From Pirellulales bacterium (lineage in GTDB: Bacteria > Planctomycetota > Planctomycetia > Pirellulales > JACPPG01): 41,502 nt of DNA. The stretch is taken from contig DASYDW010000047.1 of assembly GCA_036499395.1 (NCBI GenBank), forward strand, positions 1 to 41,502, read 5' to 3'. The translations under genes were made by a program, and so were the position numbers. The notes below the pieces were generated by a model. It was given only the letters and a program-made list of their open reading frames with translations. It did not search any database and was not told the origin of the DNA. Below are positions 1 to 9,800 of this stretch, piece after piece. Numbering within the stretch: the stretch's first letter is position 1; the number at the start of each line of letters is the position of its first letter.

Positions 1-975
1 GTTTTCGAGCAGGAAATCTTCCTCGGTCATGGCCTTTACACCAGGCCCACGCAGTTCCCAGGCCAGACCGTCAGCGTCGGTCAGCAGCGGCTCGTAGTTC
101 GTGGCCAGCCACCAACGCGGCATGGCCGAGCCCTTCAAGCCCGGCTTCACCATGTGCAAATAGCTGGGCAGGCCGTTGATCGGCGGCGGATCGAAGTTCA
201 TCGCCAGCCGCTTCATGCGATAATCGGCGGCTACCAGCACGCGGGCGAAATGGCTCGTCGCCGGCACGCCGGTGAGCGTGATCGTTTGTGGGCCGAGCTC
301 TTGTTCGATGCCACGCAGCGTAGCTTGCGGATCGGCGCCGATCGTTTGCTGATACTTCATCGCCTCTTGATAGCGGCGCAAACCTTCGGCCGTGGGATCG
401 ATCGAGCACGAAATGCCTCCCTGCGCGGCCTGCATGGCCGAACGGAGCGCGACCAAGAGATCATCGAGCAACAGCACGGCACGGCCTGTGTTGGCGCCGA
501 CGATCTCGCCCGACTCGCCAACCTTCCACCCTTCGCCAAAGCCGGCCAGCACGATGTCGTTCTGCTCGGGATAGACGAAGACGTAACGCAGCCGCTGCAA
601 GCCGGCCAGGTATTTCACATCATCCGGCAAGTCGCGATTCTTGAGCCGGTAATCGTCGATCGTGGCCATCAGCCCACGCAAAGAGATCTTCCGCAGCTCG
701 GTCGGCTGCGCCAGATCGCCCGGCACCGCAGCCAACGCTTTGACGCGCACGTCGCGCAGCTTGTGAAGATTGTCTTGCTGCGCATTGGCCAATACGCCAT
801 CAGCATTGATCGAAATACCACCCACCGCCCCGGCAAAGAACCCGGTGCTGGTGAGCCCCTGTTGAGCGAAGCTCGCACTGGACCACAACGCGCAGTCGAG
901 CGCGAGAATGGTCGCGAACAGCGCTGCGGAACGTCCAAGGGCGACCGCAATCCGCTTGCACATGGCTCTTCTCAT
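1..975 (-). CDS. DUF1598-like secreted planctomycete protein (3' end outside window)
   Basis: The reading frame is open from the left edge to an ATG at 975, with a second in-frame ATG at 963. The 975 start has an AGGTG a few bases upstream and gives an N-terminus with basic residues, a hydrophobic stretch and SFAQQ, a credible signal peptide. The mature part begins with a Gly/Ala-rich stretch (GFFAGAVGGISINADG) and continues with a region near residues 215-285 (LRGIEQELGPQTITLTGVP, then a VLVAADYRMKR segment). This resembles the planctomycete-specific DUF1598 family from memory. About 325 residues are visible and the C-terminus is cut off. Function is unknown for the family. The gene lies 291 bp downstream of the Ig-like lipoprotein on the same strand. 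No catalytic motif is evident. The export call is firmer than the family name. Confidence 0.72.
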   Translation of the reverse strand, partial: MRRAMCKRIAVALGRSAALFATILALDCALWSSASFAQQGLTSTGFFAGAVGGISINADGVLANAQQDNLHKLRDVRVKALAAVPGDLAQPTELRKISLRGLMATIDDYRLKNRDLPDDVKYLAGLQRLRYVFVYPEQNDIVLAGFGEGWKVGESGEIVGANTGRAVLLLDDLLVALRSAMQAAQGGISCSIDPTAEGLRRYQEAMKYQQTIGADPQATLRGIEQELGPQTITLTGVPATSHFARVLVAADYRMKRLAMNFDPPPINGLPSYLHMVKPGLKGSAMPRWWLATNYEPLLTDADGLAWELRGPGVKAMTEEDFLLEN

Positions 976-1266
976 CACACCTGTTCCCCGTTTCCAAATT
1001 TATGCGCCGACCCCAAGCGCCGCGCTACTGTGGCCGCGGCAACCGGCCATATCGCATTCGCACTGTCAGCGACCAGGAGAGGCCGCGAAATCCCCATAAA
1101 TAAGAGTAATCACAACCAGTTAGCGTAAGCAATAACCTGGGCGCAATACGGCATTTGGCCCAATTTTTTCGATTTTCACGGGAAATGCCGCCTGCTGAAA
1201 CCGCCGGGAGCTGGAAGTCTGCCAATTTCCCGTCCGCCGAGAGGGGTGGCGCTGTGGCCGGAACTG
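976..1266. other. Intergenic gap
   Basis: This gap separates two minus-strand genes. It has no ORF with coding character and no strong hairpin followed by T residues. On the minus strand a weak promoter-like pair (TTGCTT, 18 nt, TACTCT) lies around 1103-1132 and could serve the DUF1598-like gene. The match is too poor to annotate separately. Confidence 0.4.
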
Positions 1267-2502
1267 CTATTCGGACGCCGAGACCACGAACGGACGGGCG
1301 ACAGTCTCGGTCTCGATCCGTTCGCGGATCGGGCCGAAAGTGTCGACGTCGAAGGCACGGCCCACGGCGTTGCCGGCCAGATCCTCGAGCGTCGTCTCAA
1401 TGACCAGCCGGTATTCACCCGCCGGCCAGGGCACGTCCGGCGTGAACCGCCAGTGCGTTTCGCCGTCCGGGACGTCGATCTGGCCCGCGATCGGTTCGTC
1501 CGTCGCGCTGGTCACGTGCAAGACGCGTAGCAGCAACGCGTGGTCGAGCGGTTCGGGAAATTCGACGCGCAGCGGATCGCGTGTGCCGGCCGCGGGCGAG
1601 GCAATCTGCCACGCCGTGATATCGATTGGCGTTTCGTCGGCGGCGCCGGCGTGAAATGATTTACGCAATCCCGAGCGCAGCGGACGGCCATGCGCATCAG
1701 GCCAGTCCGCATCAATGACCAGCGTGTAATCGTGCCCTGCTTCGAGCACGGGCCCCAATTCCTCGCGCGGCACCAGGCCCCGCTTCACGCGCCCCGGGTC
1801 CAACAAGAGCGTAAAACGTTGCATGTCCCGGTCCCACAGCTCTTCGCCGAGTTCCAGAAACACAGCCGGCATATCGCGTCCCTCGGCATCAACCAGATGA
1901 ATGTGTCGGTACGCTTCGCCACGGCTCATCGGCGCCGAGAAGTGCAGGTAGAACTTCAATTGATTTTCAGGGAGTTGATCCGCGGTCGGATAGATATGCG
2001 CGATCTCGGCAGTGGGCGCGATGACCGGCGCGGTTGAAAACTGCAACGTGACGGGTTCTGCAAAATTGCGTGTGCTACTCAATTGCGGGCGATTGAGTAG
2101 CACACGATAATCGAGCCCGGCGCCGAACGGATAACGCGGCGTGAAGCGCAACGCCTGGTCGACAACCGTGGTTGCGCCGGTGATCGGCGGCAGATCGTCG
2201 TTTGCCTGCGCACCGACGAAGACTTGCAAGACCGTGGCACGCTGCGCTTCGTCGAGTGCGGCGAACGCCTGCAGCTCGTTCGCCGCAAGGCCGACCAGAT
2301 CAACGCTGGTGGCGGGGTCACTCCCTATTTGATTGAGCGTTAGCCGCAAGTCGGCGGGTGCATCGCTTGACGCCGCACCGGCCGACGTTTTGGTGCCCGG
2401 CGAATCGCACCCGCCCAGGCAACACAGCATTGCAACAGCGCCGATCACTAGCGACGCCGGGTGATAGTGATCGCGCCAGGCAGAAAAAAGAACCGTCAAC
2501 AT
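1267..2502 (-). CDS. Ig-like (SbsA-type) domain lipoprotein
   Basis: The product is 411 residues from the ATG at 2502. A TTG seven codons upstream would also be in frame, but neither start has a good ribosome binding site. The N-terminus carries a hydrophobic stretch ending in LGGC, a lipobox with the lipidated Cys at residue 32, so the product is predicted to be membrane-anchored and exported. The body contains repeated beta-sandwich segments of the bacterial Ig-like/SbsA type. Typical signatures are FSAPMSR, LDPGRVKRGL, FPEPLDHALL and a final LEDLAGNAVGRAFDVDTFGP, which matches the 'L.D.AGN' ending common in SbsA Ig-like domains. No enzyme motif is visible. It is probably a structural or adhesive surface lipoprotein. 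The fold assignment is reasonably sure; the role is inferred. Confidence 0.8.
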   Translation of the reverse strand: MLTVLFSAWRDHYHPASLVIGAVAMLCCLGGCDSPGTKTSAGAASSDAPADLRLTLNQIGSDPATSVDLVGLAANELQAFAALDEAQRATVLQVFVGAQANDDLPPITGATTVVDQALRFTPRYPFGAGLDYRVLLNRPQLSSTRNFAEPVTLQFSTAPVIAPTAEIAHIYPTADQLPENQLKFYLHFSAPMSRGEAYRHIHLVDAEGRDMPAVFLELGEELWDRDMQRFTLLLDPGRVKRGLVPREELGPVLEAGHDYTLVIDADWPDAHGRPLRSGLRKSFHAGAADETPIDITAWQIASPAAGTRDPLRVEFPEPLDHALLLRVLHVTSATDEPIAGQIDVPDGETHWRFTPDVPWPAGEYRLVIETTLEDLAGNAVGRAFDVDTFGPIRERIETETVARPFVVSASE

Positions 2503-2589
2503 TTGCGATCGAATGCCGAGCAAGTCGGAGCGCCCCCGTGTTTCGCACGCTCATAGCACGTGCCGCAGGGAATCGTCTGCTACGTGGTA

Positions 2590-2631
2590 AAAATCTCCTG
2601 CGCTCGCCGAACATCGCGGCGAGCGCAGGAG
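2590..2631 (-). terminator. Rho-independent terminator
   Basis: A perfect 15-bp inverted repeat (arms 2595-2609 and 2617-2631, 7-nt loop) is followed on the minus strand by ATTTTT. It lies 20 bp beyond the stop codon of the secreted propeller-like gene and is placed to end its transcript before the lipoprotein gene. Confidence 0.85.
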
Positions 2632-2651
2632 CCGAAATCGTTATGGCACGT

Positions 2652-3734
2652 TTACGGAAGCTCGATGGCTCGCAGGGCGAGCGATCCGCCGTCGTTGCGC
2701 ACCAGCAGCACGGCGTGCCCTTTGTCGAGGCGATCGAGTTGATCGACTTTCTTGAACTCTTCGATCGTCGAATACGGCAGACCGGCCACATCGGGAATGC
2801 GCTCGGTAATGCCTTCGGACTTGTCGATGTTCGCCAGGTCGACCTTAATCAGGCCACGGGCACTATTGGACATCAGAATCCAGTCCCGGCCATCCTTGTT
2901 GTAGACGACCATGTCGAGCGGCCGGTTGTGATTCCCTAACTCGGCGACCGTGGTTCCTTTGACCTTCGAGCCGGGCTTCAGTTCGGCGACCGGAAATTTC
3001 ACGAGCGGCGTGCAGGTGTAAGCAGCCAGCACGTTCGGCTGCCCAGCAACGTCGAACACGGCAAACGTGCGAACGGGGGCCTTGGTTTCGAAACGGCCGT
3101 GCGAGCCGTGATAGATTTCTACGCTCGCTCCCTTATCGACTGTGCCGAACGGGAACGGAATCATTCGCAACTGCGAGGCGAATTCCTCGTTCGACAGACC
3201 AGCCACGAGCACCTGCCCGCCGGTGAACTGTAGATCGGTCGTCACGTCCTGACGTCCCTTGTCTTGCGGAGCATTGGGAATCGCGGCGGACGAATACGTA
3301 ACGTCGGTCAGCGGGAACTCGGTGATCTTGCCCGCCGAGTCGATGCGAATGATCGCCGGCTTGGCATCGGGCCCACGCCCGCGCGAGACGGTGAGAAAGC
3401 TGCTGCCGGTTTCGGGATTCACGGCCAAATCGTTGATCAAGATTTCGGCCGTCGCGATGCCCAACAGGGCCGCGATCTTTTCATCGACCTTATCGACGAT
3501 GACCGGCTGGCCGGCCGTTCCGCTCGAAGTATCACCGGTGGCGATGGCATAGATCATCGCCCCCAGCGTGTCACCGACCAGCAGAACCCCCTCGGGAGCG
3601 AAGGTGGCGGGCCCAGCCGATTTCAAATCGGGCGTTCCTTTTTTCATGCCCGAGGTCAGGCTGGCGGCCGCCGCCGGAGCGCATAGCACCGTGGCCAGCA
3701 ATCCGGCAATCAGCAAATGAAATCGCGTCGACAT
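2652..3734 (-). CDS. Secreted beta-propeller-like protein, function unknown
   Basis: The start is placed at the ATG at 3734 because an AGGAG lies 9 nt upstream and the N-terminus then reads as a clean signal peptide (MSTRFHLLIAGLLATVLC, then an APAAAA cleavage region). The open frame continues 13 codons further upstream but without these features. The product is 360 residues. It has spaced segments of the type EGVLLVGDTLGAMIYAIATGD, AEILINDLAVNPETGSSFLTVSRG and GRDWILMSNSARGLIKVDL. These resemble blades of an NHL- or gluconolactonase-like propeller, in which 'D.A..P..G..' loops recur. I cannot name a family with certainty. No heme or metal motif is present. It is monocistronic by context: a terminator follows and a 243-bp gap precedes it. 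Confidence 0.75.
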   Translation of the reverse strand: MSTRFHLLIAGLLATVLCAPAAAASLTSGMKKGTPDLKSAGPATFAPEGVLLVGDTLGAMIYAIATGDTSSGTAGQPVIVDKVDEKIAALLGIATAEILINDLAVNPETGSSFLTVSRGRGPDAKPAIIRIDSAGKITEFPLTDVTYSSAAIPNAPQDKGRQDVTTDLQFTGGQVLVAGLSNEEFASQLRMIPFPFGTVDKGASVEIYHGSHGRFETKAPVRTFAVFDVAGQPNVLAAYTCTPLVKFPVAELKPGSKVKGTTVAELGNHNRPLDMVVYNKDGRDWILMSNSARGLIKVDLANIDKSEGITERIPDVAGLPYSTIEEFKKVDQLDRLDKGHAVLLVRNDGGSLALRAIELP

Positions 3735-3977
3735 GGCGATGCTCCTCGTTGGGTGGCGAGCGTTCCCGAACAAAGACGCTCTCGTAAGTATCGAGATGCG
3801 GGAAAGCAGAACATGGCGGCTCGACTCTCGGTCAGCCGCAGTCGGTGAATGTAGCTGCTCGTAGCCAGCCGGTCCACAAAGCGCAAGTCCGACGACTTAC
3901 TTTGGGGGGAGAGGAATCTGCGTGAGCTTCTGGCGCGTAGATGACGGGAAAGAAAGTTACCGCCCGCAGTTCGCGAT

Positions 3978-4880
3978 TCATTCAAACCGCGCTGGATCGA
4001 TCTTCGCATTCACGATCCAGTTGCTGACTTTGTAATGCTCCTTGACGGAGAGGAATTCCTGTCCCGCCCGGGTCACGACATAGTTCGATATGTCGACCAT
4101 CTCGGGCAGCCAGACGCCGGGAAAATGCTCGGAAAATTGCCGGGCGTCGGCCTGGTAGTGCAAAGCCCACGGACCGTCTTCGCCGTACCGCATAAACGTT
4201 TGCCGGCGCACCACCGTGCCTCGTTCGTGATCGATCCAGAACCGAAGCTGTGAAGCGTATTTTGGCTTAACAATTGGTTGCACTTCCAAGACGGCAACCG
4301 GGCGATCCTCCCACACATCGCTACTAACAACGTTCGCCTTACCGTCCACGAGCAGCTTGCTGATCGGCGTGCCGAGATGTTGGGTGGTGATGTCGAAAGG
4401 GGATGAAGTCGCGCCTCGTAGCGTCTCCGTAACACCTCGCTGAACACTCGGCGGACTATCGTCAGAGCGCGAACTGGTGATTCGATATCGGCCACTCGTT
4501 CCGTCGAATACAGAATTGTATATCCATTCGCGGACAATCCTTTCCCCGTCGACGCGCACGTTCGTTATCTGAAAGTGGGCTTCCGTTCTCCCCTGCCCGC
4601 TGCTTGTCATCTCCCATGTGACTTCGCCTCGTCGGGTCATCGAGACAGCGTCATCCTCGATCATATTCCCCCGTGGAAGCTCTGTGCCCGGCTTCACGTA
4701 GTTAAATGCATCGATGCACAGATACGTGGCCTGCAGGCTTTCCAGTGCCTTCTCATTCGATGCGAGGCGCCGGACAATTTCGTCGACCGAGGGTGAACTC
4801 GCCGGTGCTTCATTGGCAAGCGCCGCAAAGCTCGTCAGCCCCGCGACGGCGAAGAGGAGTAGTCCAAAGGCGTCGGTCAT
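3978..4880 (-). CDS. Secreted LolA-like planctomycete protein
   Basis: The product is 300 residues from the ATG at 4880, which has GAGGT just upstream. The frame can be extended only by an unlikely TTG. The N-terminus is a signal peptide (LLLFAVAGLTSFAALA). The mature protein opens with 'VDEIVRRLASNEKALESLQATY' split over residues near 32-53, the opening typical of LolA/LolB-like outer-membrane lipoprotein-sorting folds in planctomycetes. Later segments such as RFWIDHERGTVVRRQTF and PGVWLPEMVDISNY fit the same beta-sheet half-barrel. The gene begins 30 bp after the stop of the DUF1080 gene, so the two are probably cotranscribed. Base composition is somewhat less GC-rich than its neighbours. 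The fold is inferred from sequence character and the function is unknown. Confidence 0.75.
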   Translation of the reverse strand: MTDAFGLLLFAVAGLTSFAALANEAPASSPSVDEIVRRLASNEKALESLQATYLCIDAFNYVKPGTELPRGNMIEDDAVSMTRRGEVTWEMTSSGQGRTEAHFQITNVRVDGERIVREWIYNSVFDGTSGRYRITSSRSDDSPPSVQRGVTETLRGATSSPFDITTQHLGTPISKLLVDGKANVVSSDVWEDRPVAVLEVQPIVKPKYASQLRFWIDHERGTVVRRQTFMRYGEDGPWALHYQADARQFSEHFPGVWLPEMVDISNYVVTRAGQEFLSVKEHYKVSNWIVNAKIDPARFE

Positions 4881-4910
4881 CGTGACCTCGGGCAATCCCT
4901 GCGATAGAGC

Positions 4911-5594
4911 CTACAACTCGCGAATTCGAATATTGCGCCACCGCACCTCGAGCGGCTCGCTGCGATCGCCGACGCCGTGAACCTGCAGGGCGATAAAGCC
5001 ACTCTTGGTCATGTCGTCTTTCAAATCCGCGGCCGGAACGTCGTTCAGCCAAGTGCGGAGCGAATCTCCCTGGCAGACCACGCGCACCTTGTTCCACTCG
5101 TTTTGCCGGAACGCCTTTTGGGCGGGCTCGTTTTTCTTCAAGTCGTTCAACCAGCCGCGCCGACCTTCGTCGTAGATGCCGCAACTCCAGGCCCGGTCCG
5201 AGGGATCGATTTCGACCTGGTAGCCATGCACGCGGCCGGCGGGAATGCGAATCGTCTTATCCGCGGTCTTCAACTCCGTCGGTTGGTCGAAACATTGGCT
5301 GCGGATCTGGATGCCCGAGTTCAGCGTCGGGTCGACCTTGTATTCGAGCTCCAGTTCGAAGTCGCCGTAATCACGGTCCGTGCAGAGGAACGAATTGCTG
5401 GTCTTCGGGACGCTGGTGCCGATGATCTCGCCGTTTTCGGCGCGATACAGCGCCTTGCCGCCGCGTTGAATCCAGCCGTCGAGGGTGCTGTCGTGAACCA
5501 GTGGCTTCCAATCCGATTCGGCCGCGCGGGCCGTGAATGCTATCAAGGTCACGACGGTGAAAGCGAACGTCTGGGCGAGAACTCTCAGGGGCAT
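4911..5594 (-). CDS. Secreted DUF1080 (3-keto-disaccharide hydrolase-like) protein
   Basis: The start is the ATG at 5594, with GAGGA 8 nt upstream. It yields 227 residues with a signal peptide (RVLAQTFAFTVVTLIAFTARA). The mature protein begins with WKPLVHDSTLDGW, the classic opening of DUF1080, followed by YRAENGEIIGT, FELELEYKVDPTLNSGIQIR, RVHGYQVEIDPSD, EWNKVRVVCQGDSLRTWLN and GFIALQVHG, covering the whole ConA-like domain. Known members act on 3-keto-glycosides or bind carbohydrate, and the domain is greatly expanded in planctomycetes, but the substrate cannot be read here. The gene is first in a probable two-gene unit with the LolA-like gene. Identification of the domain is firm. Confidence 0.93.
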   Translation of the reverse strand: MPLRVLAQTFAFTVVTLIAFTARAAESDWKPLVHDSTLDGWIQRGGKALYRAENGEIIGTSVPKTSNSFLCTDRDYGDFELELEYKVDPTLNSGIQIRSQCFDQPTELKTADKTIRIPAGRVHGYQVEIDPSDRAWSCGIYDEGRRGWLNDLKKNEPAQKAFRQNEWNKVRVVCQGDSLRTWLNDVPAADLKDDMTKSGFIALQVHGVGDRSEPLEVRWRNIRIREL

Positions 5595-5890
5595 GAATCG
5601 TTCCTCACTTGGGGCATGATCGCGTGCGAATTCTGCGGCAGCAAAAGTCTGGGTAACTGCCACAGCGGTCGAATTATCTCACCGCGACCAGCGCCTCACA
5701 AGCAGCGGGGCCGGCCTGAAAACACGTACGATCGCCGTGCAAGACCGCACCGTCCGACTGAGGGCCATGCCCAGTCGGCCAGCCGTAGGCTAGAATTTCA
5801 CTGACGCGCGGCGGCCCTCAGCGCTCGCGCGATTTCCTCTGCGGCCAGACAGCGCCGCGGATTGCCGCCCGCCAGGACTTCGAGAACACC

Positions 5891-6739
5891 ATGGGTCTAT
5901 ACGACCGAGAGTATATCCGCGACGACCGTCCCGGCTTCTCGCTGAGCGGCGATCGCTCGATGGTCACGAACCTGATCCTGGTGAACGTGGCGGTCTACCT
6001 GTTGGATTGGATGAGCGGCGGCGCGCTCGAAGACAAACTCTCGCTGAAAGCCGATCTGTTCCAGCACCCGTGGGATTGTTGGCAATTGCTCACGGCCGGG
6101 TTTGTCCACTCGCACAACTTGGCGCATATCTTAGTTAATATGCTCGTGCTCTATTTCTTCGGCCGCGAGGTCGAAGGGATCTACGGGCGGATGGAATTCC
6201 TGCGCATCTATTTGGGCCTGATCGTGCTCTCCTCGCTGGCGTGGGTCCTCGTGCATTTCGTCGAAGGGGAAGAGTTCGAGACTATGGTCGGCGCATCGGG
6301 CGCCGTGATGGGAATCCTGGTGCTGTACGTGCTGCACTTCCCCAAGCGGATGATTTACATCTGGGGTGTTTTGCCCGTACCGGCCTGGGCGCTGGCGATT
6401 CTCTACGTCGGTTCGGATTTCCTGGGCTTCATCGGCCCCCCGCAGCGTGGTGGCCCACGCGTGGCGTATGAAACGCACCTGGCCGGCGCCGCACTGGCGG
6501 CAGTGTACTTCTACTCGCACATTAATCTGGGGCGGTTGCTCCCCGGCGGACTGCGTGGTTGGCGACCAAAGCCGCAACTACGCGTGCATGATCCGCGTCT
6601 GGATGGGGGCGAGTCACTCGAGGCGCGCGTCGATGCGCTGCTGGACAAGGTCTCGCGACAGGGAATCGACAGCCTGTCAGACAGCGAGCGAAAAATGCTC
6701 GAAGACGCCAGCCGGCGCTATCAGCGGCGTCGGTCTTAG
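5891..6739 (+). CDS. Rhomboid family intramembrane serine protease
   Basis: The 282-residue membrane protein has the rhomboid signature. The nucleophile is Ser136 in GASG (134-137), the catalytic His196 is in THLAG, and a conserved His79...Asn83 pair lies in the HILVN segment, with six hydrophobic segments between about residues 25 and 210. Rhomboids cleave transmembrane substrates within the bilayer. The cytoplasmic tail (about 235-275) contains an LLDKVSRQGIDSLSDSERK motif seen at the C-terminus of many bacterial rhomboids (DUF6576-like). The substrate is unknown. The start has only a weak GAGAA upstream. The gene is divergent from the DUF1080 gene and convergent with the heme-binding protein. 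The family call is secure. Confidence 0.95.
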   Translation: MGLYDREYIRDDRPGFSLSGDRSMVTNLILVNVAVYLLDWMSGGALEDKLSLKADLFQHPWDCWQLLTAGFVHSHNLAHILVNMLVLYFFGREVEGIYGRMEFLRIYLGLIVLSSLAWVLVHFVEGEEFETMVGASGAVMGILVLYVLHFPKRMIYIWGVLPVPAWALAILYVGSDFLGFIGPPQRGGPRVAYETHLAGAALAAVYFYSHINLGRLLPGGLRGWRPKPQLRVHDPRLDGGESLEARVDALLDKVSRQGIDSLSDSERKMLEDASRRYQRRRS

Positions 6740-6793
6740 CGGTAATTAAACACGCCGGCGCGTGGCGGGATAGCGTTACGTTCCCTCACTCTG

Positions 6794-6814
6794 CCCTCTC
6801 CCGGAGGGACAGGG
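6794..6814. terminator. Hairpin between converging genes
   Basis: A short inverted repeat (9-bp arms with one central mismatch, 3-nt loop) lies between the rhomboid stop and the stop of the converging heme-binding gene. No T-run follows, so terminator function is only suggested by position. The sequence resembles C/G-rich dispersed intergenic hairpins common in bacteria. Confidence 0.4.
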
Positions 6815-6843
6815 GTTACTGGGCTCGATGCATCAACCGACGA

Positions 6844-9800
6844 CTATCGCTGCTTGACCCGCACGCGTTGATTGTCGACGCCTTCGGCTACCGTGCTCGG
6901 CTTGCCCGACGGGGCCGCGATATAGGCGAACAGGTCGGCGATCTCTTCCAGCGTCAGCGTGTTGAACAGCCCCTCGGGCATGGCCGACTTCTGGCTCGGA
7001 ACGATCTCGTCGATCTCGTTGCGCGGGATCGTGATCTTTTCACCGTTGGCTTGCAGCACGATCACGGCGCCGACGCCGGCTTCGCCGACGATACCTGTGA
7101 ACTGCATGCCGCGTTCGGTCTGTACCGTCTTCGAGGCGTACTGATCCGAGATGACATGCGAGGGATGAATCACGGACTCGACGATTTCCTTGCGTTGAAA
7201 ACGCTGACTGACGGTCGAGAGGTCCGGACCGATGCCTTCACCGCGCGAGCCAAAGCGGTGGCATTTCACGCACTGCGCCCGGTCGAACACTTCCTGTCCG
7301 CGCTCGCGGTTGCCGTGCATGCCTTCACCACTGGCGAGGAAGACAACGATTTCGTCGACGGTCCACTTGTTACCGGCAGTTTCCTTGGGCAACGTGGGGG
7401 CGGGCAGGTCGGGATGTTTTTCCTGGAACCAATTCTGCCAGGCGGCCATCGTCGCTTCCCATGAACTGTCGCTGGTCAGTTGCTCACCCGTCCATTTGGT
7501 GAGCAGCACAGCGGCATCTTTGGCTCCGCTCTCACCCAACCGCAGGCCGCACAAGATCGCCTGGCGAATCTGTTCGGGCTGATCGGGCTTGCGATCGACG
7601 GTCGTCAATTGCGCGATCACTTCTCGGCCGATGCCTCCTTCGACGATCGGCAGAGCGCGAACCAGGAACTCCCAGTTCTCGCCCCCCGGCTGTTGGGCCA
7701 GCCCGATCGCCAGGTCCTGCCGACGATTCGGCTCGGCGTCGAAGCGTTCGCGTAGATAGCTCATCGCACGGGGCGTACCGCTGCGCGCGAGCACTGCCAC
7801 GATGCCGATGCGCAGTCTCTGCGCGGACGGCTGCTCGAGCGTTTGCAAACGGCCGTCCAATACGATCAATTGCTCCAGCTTGTCGCTGCCGATATTTTCC
7901 GGCAGATTGGCAAGCGCGGTGAGTGCCGCCGTCGGGGCCAGCTCGCCGTGAGCCAGTACTTGCATCTTTTCCTCTTCGCTGAACTTGGCGAAGAAATCGC
8001 GCCCGAAGTTATCCAAGTACAGCCCGTAGCTGTGCCCGCCGTTCAGGTCGCGACTGTGCTCATAGAATTCCAAGAGCGCGATCTTCTGATCCGTGCTCCA
8101 GCCTGATTCCAGGAACCGTGCGTGCGTCGCGGTGTGGATCTTGTCCGGCATGGGATCCTTGGATTCCAATTCTTCCAGCATCCGGGGAATAATGTCGGAT
8201 TGTTGCAAATGCACCAGCAGCCGCACCAGCTCGCGATTGATCGTTAAATCGCGCGAGGGATACTCGCGTTCCAGTTGCTTAGCGACCTCGGGCACGTCCT
8301 TCACGGTCAGACCGCCGCGATGCATCGCGATCTGCATCAAACGCAACAGGTCGACGAAGTCGGGGTCGCTGACGTAACCTTTCATGAATTCGCCGCAGCG
8401 AGCTACCACGACCCGGGCTAGATCGGGATCCGCGTCCACCGCCTCGAGCGCCGCGGCACCGATCAGAAATTCGCGCAGCTTGCGCGAATTCAGCACTACG
8501 TCTTGCCATTCGTCACGCGGCGATTGTTGCAGCGCCCGACTGGCGGCGGTGGCGACATAACGATTCGGGCTAACGGCCAGGTCCAGCAGCTTATCTACCG
8601 GAGCGCTGCCGCCACTGCGCACAACTGCGTCGCAAGCGTTGCGGGCTACACCGGGATCGGGATCGCTGAGCATCGAGATCAGCGCCCGAGCCGTCTTTTC
8701 ATCCGGATGCAGGCCCATCAACACGGCAACCTTGGTGCGCACCTCGGGAAACTGGTCGGTCGAAAGTTTGACCAGCAAGTCGCCCGTGGGGAACGGCCCG
8801 AGCAATTGCATCAAGTCCAAGGCACGGGTACGGTCGGCCGGCTTATTCTTCGGATTGCTGGCAATGCCGATCAACTCCTTATCCCATTTGGGACCGAGCT
8901 TTTGCTGAATTGTGGCGACCTTTTGCCGGCCCCAGGCACTATCGAGCTGTGGCTGATAAATGGCCTCGACGGCGCCGGGGGTCGCCGGGCGCGGCGGAGC
9001 TTTGCCCGTCCAGACGACGCGATAGATGCCGCCGTCGGTGCCGCGTCCCCCAGTGCAGAAATAGAGCCAGCCGTCGGGACCTACTTCGATGTCGGTGACA
9101 TTCAGCGGGCGACCTTCGAGGAACACTTCGCTCTTGGCTTCATAGGTGCCGCGCGAGGGGGTCATCTTGATCGCCAAGATTTTTCCCTGCGACCAATCGC
9201 AGGCAAACAGCGCGTTGTGATAACGCAACGGCATCGAGTAGTGGTTGTAGACCACCATGCCGGTGGGCGAGCCGCGCCCGACATTCAATGTGGGGGGCAG
9301 AGCGTCATAGAAATACTCGGGCCAGTTGGCCCAACCACTGCGCCAGCCGAATTCGCCGCCGGCCGTGATGTGATTGATACGCGTGGGGCGATACCAGGGC
9401 AGTCCTTCGTCCCACTCCATGTCCGAATCGAAAGTAAACAAATCACCCTGGCGGTTGAAAGCCAGGTCGTAGGCATTGCGGAAACCGCCGGCCACGGTTT
9501 GCACGAAGCTACCTTCGGTGTCGGTCCGCAATACGACGCCGCCCGGCGCCTTGATGCCCACCGCATGACCGCCTGCGTCTTCATACCGCGGCTGTACCAG
9601 GTCCCCTTCGTACCAGTGATGATGGGGGCCTGCGCCTTCGACCGGTGAAATGCAACTGGTGTGGTTGCCGATCATGACATAGATCAGACCATCGGGCCCA
9701 AGCACCATGCCGTGCGGCCCGTGCTCGTGCATCTCGCCTTTGAACTTCAACAGCAGCTTGACCGTATCGGCCTGACGATCCTGATTCTCGTCGGTCAACC

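Noticed and set aside
3735..3977. A possible small gene upstream of the propeller-like gene
   Set aside because: The minus-strand frame here is only an extension overlapping both neighbours, with no SD or coding character. A short AAGTC/GACTT palindrome near 3885-3900 was seen but is too small to interpret.
8503..9648. A 381-codon open frame on the plus strand inside the heme-binding gene
   Set aside because: Antisense to the well-supported propeller region. It has no SD or family signature; another GC-driven shadow.
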